Below are positions 7,638 through 10,978 of a DNA stretch of 10,978 nt, piece after piece. This DNA is from a bacterium (GTDB taxonomy: Bacteria > Pseudomonadota > Alphaproteobacteria > Caulobacterales > Hyphomonadaceae). Below the pieces are notes generated by a model. The model ran no database searches. It saw nothing but the letters and a program-made list of their open reading frames with translations, and was not told the DNA's origin. The translations under genes and the position numbers were made by a program. Each line of letters begins with the position of its first letter. The first letter of the stretch is position 1. The stretch spans positions 1 to 10,978 of the forward strand of contig JAVBYB010000530.1 in the NCBI GenBank assembly GCA_030824255.1, in the 5' to 3' direction.

Positions 7638-7732
7638 GAACTTTCGTTCGTCCATTCCAGCCAGCTCGCACAATTAACGCCGGGTGTCTTCAAGCGTTCC
7701 TGCAGTCCTGCCGAAATTGTGCAGGTGCGAGC
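7638..7732 (-). ncRNA. Unrecognised structured RNA region (three-way junction plus GNRA hairpin)
   Basis: Read on the minus strand, GCUCGCA (7732-7726) pairs with UGCGAGC (7670-7664), closing a three-way junction. Inside are hairpin CCUGCA/UGCAGG (7725-7720 with 7704-7699) and hairpin AACGC/GCGUU. CAAUU in the first loop can also pair with AAUUG next to the closing stem, which would make a pseudoknot or an alternative fold. Then comes GAAC-GAAA-GUUC (7649-7638), a stem capped by a GNRA tetraloop; GNRA geometry occurs only on this strand. It begins 11 nt after the transporter stop codon. It fits no RNA family I know, and I exclude tmRNA, SRP RNA and yybP-ykoY by their signature sequences. It may be an aptamer, a 3'-UTR structure or a small RNA. 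Confidence 0.45.
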
Positions 7733-7743
7733 CCCTTTCGCCC

Positions 7744-8313
7744 TCACAACACGCCCAGAGCCCCCAGAATGATCCAGACGCCGATCAGGGCGAAGATCAC
7801 CGCCGCGCCGATCCGCACATATTTCAGCGGCACAACTTTCGTCACCGCTTCGCCAAAGATCACTGCCGGCACGTTCGCCAGCATCATGCCCAGCGTCGTG
7901 CCGATCGTGACCAGCACAATGTCCGTGTACTGCGCGGCCAGCAGAGACGTTGCGATCTGCGTCTTGTCGCCCATCTCCACGATGAAGAAGGCGAGGGTGG
8001 TGGTCAGGAAAACGCTGCCCACCGAACGGTTGGTCGCCCCTTCATCTTCCTTGTCCGGGATCAGCGCCCAGGCCGCCATCACCACAAACGCCGCGCCGAC
8101 AATCAGCCGGAATGTCTGCCCCTCAAGCCATTGAGAGATGAAATAGCCCAGCGTCGCCGCCGCCGCGTGGTTCAGCAGCGTCGCGACAAGGATGCCCAGA
8201 ATGATCGGCACAGGCTTGCGGAATTTCGCCGCCAGCACGATGGCCAGCAGCTGCGTCTTGTCGCCGATCTCGGCGAGCGCAACGACACCGGCAGGAACCA
8301 AGATTGCATCCAT
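7744..8313 (-). CDS. TMEM165/Gdt1 (UPF0016) family cation transporter, probable Mn2+ exporter
   Basis: Inner-membrane protein of 189 residues with six predicted hydrophobic segments in two repeats. Each repeat carries the family motif E-x-G-D-K-T: EIGDKTQ at 15-21 and EMGDKTQ at 113-119. Acidic residues in these motifs are thought to line the ion path. The family exchanges Mn2+ or Ca2+, and bacterial members export manganese. The charged linker PDKEDEG (86-92) separates the halves. The ATG at 8313 matches the family N-terminus; only a weak UGGA-like ribosome site precedes it, as expected for a gene controlled from its leader. The 265-nt upstream region carries a yybP-ykoY manganese riboswitch, which strongly supports the manganese assignment. 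Confidence 0.93.
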   Translation of the reverse strand: MDAILVPAGVVALAEIGDKTQLLAIVLAAKFRKPVPIILGILVATLLNHAAAATLGYFISQWLEGQTFRLIVGAAFVVMAAWALIPDKEDEGATNRSVGSVFLTTTLAFFIVEMGDKTQIATSLLAAQYTDIVLVTIGTTLGMMLANVPAVIFGEAVTKVVPLKYVRIGAAVIFALIGVWIILGALGVL

Positions 8314-8353
8314 GAAAAACGTCCAGGGGCCACGGCGCTGACACGACGACACA

Positions 8354-8382
8354 GCGCTTCCATGGGCCCTAGCCGGAAGCGC
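8354..8382 (-). promoter_or_regulatory. Hairpin between the riboswitch aptamer and the Gdt1-type gene (possible expression platform)
   Basis: GCGCTTCC (8354-8361) pairs with GGAAGCGC (8375-8382), an 8-bp stem with a 13-nt loop that contains GGGCCC. No U-run follows on the minus strand, so it is not a terminator. It lies directly after the aptamer and about 40 nt before the start codon. It could take part in translation control, but the exact switching pairing is not clear to me. Confidence 0.4.
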
Positions 8383-8385
8383 GCA

Positions 8386-8514
8386 TCGTCGGTCTCGCCA
8401 ATCCAGACCTTCCGGTCTGTCATCCGCGCCATGGCTTCCAACCCGAAGGACAGGAAACCAAGTGTGTTGACACGAACTCCGCTGGGTATGCGGACGGCTA
8501 CTCCCCGAACGGGG
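8386..8514 (-). promoter_or_regulatory. yybP-ykoY manganese riboswitch
   Basis: On the minus strand the two hallmark metal-binding segments are present. The first is UUCGGGGAGUAGCC (8509-8496), with the conserved GGGGAGUAG; the second is UGGCGAGACC (8400-8391). They are joined by P1 pairing of CG-UUCGG with CCGACG. Between them lie GUCAACACAC, a GGUUUCC/GGAAGCC stem capped by a UUCG loop, GUCCGC/GCGGAU pairing, and a CAGACC-GGAA-GGUCUG hairpin. This class senses Mn2+ and commonly precedes manganese exporter genes, including the UPF0016 family found here. It sits about 75 nt upstream of that gene's start. Confidence 0.88.
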
Positions 8515-8545
8515 CGTATCTGGCTGCGCGCGCCTCGAATGTCAA
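8515..8545 (-). promoter_or_regulatory. Candidate promoter of the riboswitch-Gdt1 transcript
   Basis: A perfect TTGACA -35 lies at 8545-8540 on the minus strand. The -10 is poor: CAGATA at 17-nt spacing or GATACG at 19-nt spacing (8522-8515). Transcription would then begin near 8510, right at the first base of riboswitch P1, which supports the placement. Confidence 0.45.
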
Positions 8546-8548
8546 TTC

Positions 8549-8572
8549 GTCGCAAACTGCTATGTTTGCGAC
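8549..8572. repeat. Perfect 9-bp inverted repeat upstream of the transporter promoter
   Basis: GTCGCAAAC (8549-8557), spacer TGCTAT, GTTTGCGAC (8564-8572). It ends 3 bp upstream of the -35 box at 8545-8540 and starts 6 bp past the pirin stop codon. In RNA it would be a 9-bp hairpin, but no U-run follows on either strand. An operator for a dimeric regulator is therefore at least as likely as a pirin terminator. The core GCAAAC...GTTTGC is loosely like AT-rich Fur/Mur-type boxes; I cannot assign a regulator. Confidence 0.6.
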
Positions 8573-8578
8573 TGCATC

Positions 8579-9535
8579 TCAGCTTTCCCAATCTCCGTGG
8601 TCATGGTCGTCGGGCACATGGTCCAGGCCCGGCGGCTGTGGATCGCCGGGAAGGGGGATCCACGCAGTTTCGCCTGGCGCCTGCTTGAACCACGTGCCGT
8701 TGAACCCGCCCGCAATAGATGCGCGCCAGTCCGCGGATGCCTTCTCCAGTCTTTCCTTCGACGATGACACGAAGTTCCAGTCGAGATGCCGCGGCCCGTC
8801 CAGCGGGTCGCCGCCTGCGAACATGATCCGCGTTCCCGCCTTCAGCTTCACGGGGCAGGGACGTTGCGGCGACAGTATGGCCATCGTCGCCTCGCCAATC
8901 GTCTGCCCGTCAACTTCCGCCGATCCGCTCACCACATAAAGACAAAGCTCGGGAACCTCGGGAGCTTCGATGGTCGTGTCGCGTTCAGCCGTCAGCGTGA
9001 GCTGGCAGATTCCCGCCGGAAATTCGACTGGAGAGCGATGACCGTAAGCCGCCCCCGAGATCAGAACGCCCGTCGCGCCGCCTGCATCGATCAGCGGCAG
9101 CACGTCGGCGGGATAATGCTGGAAGCTCGGCTCCTGCTCCTCATGCGATTGCGGCAGCGCAACCCATGTCTGGATCGCTTCGATCTTGTGACCGTGCTCG
9201 CGTTCATGCGGCGGCGTGCGCTCGGAGTGAACGATCCCGCGCCCTGCCGTCATCCAGTTCACGGCGCCCGGCCGGATCGTCTTCATCGTCCCGATGCTGT
9301 CGCGATGGTCCAGCGCCCCGTCGAACAGCCACGTCACCGTCGCCAGCCCTATATGCGGGTGCGAGCGCACGTCGATGGCCTTGCCGGGCGGCATCACAGC
9401 CGGTCCCAGATGATCAAAGAACACGAACGGGCCCACATTGCGCCGCTTGGCGTAGGGCAGCAGCCGCCGCACGCTGAAACCGCCCAGATCCCGCTCGCGC
9501 GGCGCGATCACCAACTCGACAAGTGGTCCAGACAT
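8579..9535 (-). CDS. Pirin family protein
   Basis: Bicupin protein of 318 residues, normal for bacterial pirins; some members are iron-dependent quercetin dioxygenases or regulators. The N-terminal cupin has the full metal site: His59 and His61 in RSHPHIGLATVTW, and His103 and Glu105 in GRGIVHSERTP. NVGPFVFFDHLGP at 33-45 is the usual pirin opening. The C-terminal cupin covers roughly 170-285. The last 14 residues are unusually acidic and His-rich (His306, His311, His313). The ATG at 9535 is preferred to 9559 because AGGGA lies about 6 nt upstream and the family N-terminus begins there. There is no signal peptide. It is divergent from the hydrolase gene at 9601. Confidence 0.95.
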   Translation of the reverse strand: MSGPLVELVIAPRERDLGGFSVRRLLPYAKRRNVGPFVFFDHLGPAVMPPGKAIDVRSHPHIGLATVTWLFDGALDHRDSIGTMKTIRPGAVNWMTAGRGIVHSERTPPHEREHGHKIEAIQTWVALPQSHEEQEPSFQHYPADVLPLIDAGGATGVLISGAAYGHRSPVEFPAGICQLTLTAERDTTIEAPEVPELCLYVVSGSAEVDGQTIGEATMAILSPQRPCPVKLKAGTRIMFAGGDPLDGPRHLDWNFVSSSKERLEKASADWRASIAGGFNGTWFKQAPGETAWIPLPGDPQPPGLDHVPDDHDHGDWES

Positions 9536-9600
9536 CGGTTCCCTTTCGTGTCTCTGCATAAGACTATGGACGAGGCCGTCGAGGTTGGGAAACTGTATCG

Positions 9601-10722
9601 ATGACTGAACCGCACCCCTCCCGTATCGCCTCCGCCTTGCGCGCCCTTGCCATCTGTGTGGTCGCTCTGGCCGCCGCCTGCGCCCCGCTTCAGCAACGCG
9701 CGCTGGCTTATGACAGCCCGCCCCGGCCTGGCTTCTCTGACAACTGGTTCACTTCGTTCGACGGCGCCCGCCTCGGCCTTGATGTCTATCCCGCCCACGC
9801 ACCCGCGCAGGGGGCCGGCCCGTGCGACGATGGCGGCGGCGTTGAACTCACCAGCGGCGCTTCCGCCTGTGTCGCTGCTGCCGAAATCTACATGTCAGAA
9901 CCCGATGTCGTGATCATCGCCGTTCACGGCATGAACGACTATGCCGGCGCCTTCAAATCTGCCGGCGCGTGGTGGTCTGCCCACGGCGCCACTGTCTATG
10001 CCTACGACCAGCGCGGCTTCGGCCGCTCCCCCGGTTGGATGATCTGGCCCGATCACGATGTCATGCGAAAGGACTTGGCCTCGGCCATCGCCAACGCTCG
10101 CCAGCGCCACCCAAACGCCCGCATCGCCGTCGTCGGCGAGAGCATGGGCGCCGCCATGGCCGTCACGGCCTTCGCCGAACCCGGCGCGCTCGAGGCCGAT
10201 GCGCTGATCCTGTCCGGCCCTGGCTTTCGCGGCTGGGGCGCTCTGCCGTGGTTCTACAGCGCCAGCCTCTGGGTCTCTTCCCATGTCCGGCCGGACTGGA
10301 TTGTGGTACCGCCCGAAGGCGTCCGCGTCGTTGCCACCGACAACAACGCAAAGCTGCGCGAGATGTGGTTCAACCCGCTCGTCCAGAAGTCCAACCGGAT
10401 CGACAGCGTCTTCGGCGTCGTCTCGATCATGGAGGAGGCTGACGCCAGCATCGCCAGCCTGCCGCCGACCGTACCCACGCTGATGCTCTATGGGGCCAAG
10501 GACGAAATCATCCCCGTTGATGGCGTTATCCGCGCCACCGCCAAGATGCCCGCCCATGTGGAGACCGCCTATTATGAGAAGGGCTTCCACATGCTCATGA
10601 ACGACCTTCAGGCCGAGGCCGTCTGGGGCGATATCCTGTCCTTCGCCCGTAGCCCGGAATCACCCCTGCCGTCGGGTTCCCCGCCTATGCCCTGGCTGGT
10701 GCAACAGACGGTAAACCGTTGA
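9601..10722 (+). CDS. Alpha/beta-hydrolase, monoglyceride lipase/lysophospholipase-like, exported
   Basis: Serine hydrolase of 373 residues resembling the Hydrolase_4 (monoacylglycerol lipase) group. The N-terminus has arginines, a hydrophobic stretch and AAAC at Cys27: an export signal and probably a lipobox, though position -3 is Ala and not Leu. HG at 109-110 starts the oxyanion loop. YDQRGFGRS is the strand-turn typical of the group. The nucleophile elbow is GESMG (179-183, Ser181), and Asp301 (YGAKDEIIP) and His330 (KGFHML) complete the triad. Between the first strands is a Gly/Ala-rich insert (about 65-95) with Cys75 and Cys90, perhaps a disulfide. No clear Shine-Dalgarno precedes the ATG. 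A 12-codon ORF overlaps its start. The natural substrate is unknown; acylglycerols or other lipids are plausible. Confidence 0.93.
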   Translation: MTEPHPSRIASALRALAICVVALAAACAPLQQRALAYDSPPRPGFSDNWFTSFDGARLGLDVYPAHAPAQGAGPCDDGGGVELTSGASACVAAAEIYMSEPDVVIIAVHGMNDYAGAFKSAGAWWSAHGATVYAYDQRGFGRSPGWMIWPDHDVMRKDLASAIANARQRHPNARIAVVGESMGAAMAVTAFAEPGALEADALILSGPGFRGWGALPWFYSASLWVSSHVRPDWIVVPPEGVRVVATDNNAKLREMWFNPLVQKSNRIDSVFGVVSIMEEADASIASLPPTVPTLMLYGAKDEIIPVDGVIRATAKMPAHVETAYYEKGFHMLMNDLQAEAVWGDILSFARSPESPLPSGSPPMPWLVQQTVNR

Positions 10723-10735
10723 AATTCAACCCGTC
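10707..10735 (+). other. Inverted repeat at the hydrolase stop codon
   Basis: GACGG (10707-10711) pairs with CCGTC (10731-10735), and within it GTTGAA (10718-10723) faces TTCAAC (10725-10730). The stop codon TGA lies inside the left arm. No T-run follows, so terminator function is doubtful. Confidence 0.3.
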
Positions 10736-10750
10736 AGCTATGCCCGATTG

Positions 10751-10769
10751 TTAACCAAGCCCGTATAAG
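10751..10769 (+). promoter_or_regulatory. Possible -10 box with an upstream TTAACC half-site
   Basis: TATAAG at 10764-10769 is a fair -10 box, about 45 nt before the ATG at 10814. No standard -35 is seen at 16-18 nt. TTAACC at 10751-10756 resembles one half of the alphaproteobacterial CtrA site (TTAA-N7-TTAA), but the second half is missing. This is a weak, inferred element. Confidence 0.25.
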
Positions 10770-10813
10770 GTCGGCTTCAACTGGGGGCCGATTTTCGAGG
10801 GCGTCTGCGCGGA

Positions 10814-10978
10814 ATGCTTGCGCAAGTGAAAAAACTGGCTGGCGACGATTTCGCCGGGCGCTTTGGCGCCTGGTGGAATGGTCGCGACTACGCGCCGCCA
10901 GCCGAAGGCGAAGTCGCCGCCGAATCTGCGGCGGATGCCAAGCCTGCGGCAGTGGCCCCCACGCCCGAGCCTGCTCCC
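10814..10978 (+). CDS. N-terminal fragment of an unidentified protein, cut by the window edge
   Basis: The open frame of 55 codons runs off the window end. Residues 1-26 (MLAQVKKLAGDDFAGRFGAWW...) are mixed and look like a real coding start, with an aromatic WWNGRDY patch. Then the sequence becomes an Ala/Glu/Pro-rich linker that probably leads to a downstream domain. There is no signal peptide, and I recognise no family. The ribosome site is weak (GCGCGGA just before the ATG). The in-frame GTG a few codons later is an alternative start. Confidence 0.6.
   Translation, partial: MLAQVKKLAGDDFAGRFGAWWNGRDYAPPAEGEVAAESAADAKPAAVAPTPEPAP

Noticed and set aside
7638..7732. tmRNA, SRP RNA, 6S RNA or a second yybP-ykoY element
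   Set aside because: No tRNA-like end or tag, no GGAAGCAGCC SRP core, no single long bubble hairpin of 6S type, and no GGGGAGUAG/GAGACC pair in this stretch.
7517..7747. 76-codon minus-strand frame starting at the transporter stop codon
   Set aside because: It runs through the hairpins of the structured RNA region, has no ribosome site, and its composition is not protein-like. An RNA explanation fits better.
8786..9604. 272-codon plus-strand frame opposite pirin
   Set aside because: Arg/His-rich shadow of a clear pirin gene. Only its last 12 codons, outside pirin, are kept as a possible leader ORF.
10751..10765. Full CtrA binding site
   Set aside because: Only one TTAA half is present; the position of the second half reads CGTA.
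1..10978. Defence system, mobile element, CRISPR array or biosynthetic cluster
   Set aside because: No direct-repeat arrays, transposase, integrase, nuclease or synthase genes were seen. All clear genes are housekeeping, transport or exported enzymes.

Overview
The window is GC-rich, densely packed chromosomal DNA, most likely from an alphaproteobacterium. Long spurious open frames opposite real genes, frequent starts without a Shine-Dalgarno sequence, and the character of the ArgS, IspH and lipoprotein genes fit this. The Hyphomonadaceae/Maricaulales-Caulobacterales area is my best guess, but that is an inference from gene character and not a database result. I see no transposase, integrase, phage gene, tRNA, rRNA or CRISPR array.

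Layout from left to right. Minus strand: a truncated Tat/lipoprotein-type sulfatase (1-835) and ispH (916-1863). A 188-bp divergent gap follows. Plus strand: a small unknown lipoprotein gene (2052-2630) and argS (2667-4439), separated by a 36-nt spacer that is almost entirely a hairpin. Next come three small genes in alternating orientation: a DUF4440/SnoaL-like protein (-), a GNAT acetyltransferase (+) and a DUF4287 protein with a lysine/alanine tail (-). A large minus-strand M28 metallopeptidase lipoprotein (5790-7505) ends at a clear intrinsic terminator. Upstream of it on the same strand lie a TMEM165/Gdt1 (UPF0016) cation transporter gene (7744-8313) and a pirin gene (8579-9535). Divergent from pirin is an alpha/beta-hydrolase with an export signal (9601-10722). 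The window ends inside a new plus-strand gene (10814 onward).

The RNA-level features are the most interesting part. The leader of the Gdt1-type transporter gene carries a recognisable yybP-ykoY (manganese) riboswitch, preceded by a TTGACA -35 box and a perfect 9-bp inverted repeat that looks like an operator. Between the transporter gene and the M28 peptidase gene, the minus strand holds a second structured region that I do not recognise. It has a closed three-way junction with a possible pseudoknot, a GNRA-capped hairpin, a candidate 7-bp antiterminator and a strong hairpin followed by a U-rich run. This is the layout of a transcriptional attenuator or riboswitch, although the last hairpin may simply terminate the transporter mRNA.

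Functionally the genes are a mixture: isoprenoid synthesis (ispH), translation (argS), metal handling (riboswitch plus Gdt1) and several exported enzymes. Sulfatase, M28 peptidase, the unknown lipoprotein and probably the hydrolase all carry N-terminal export signals ending in a cysteine. No single pathway or defence island ties the window together.
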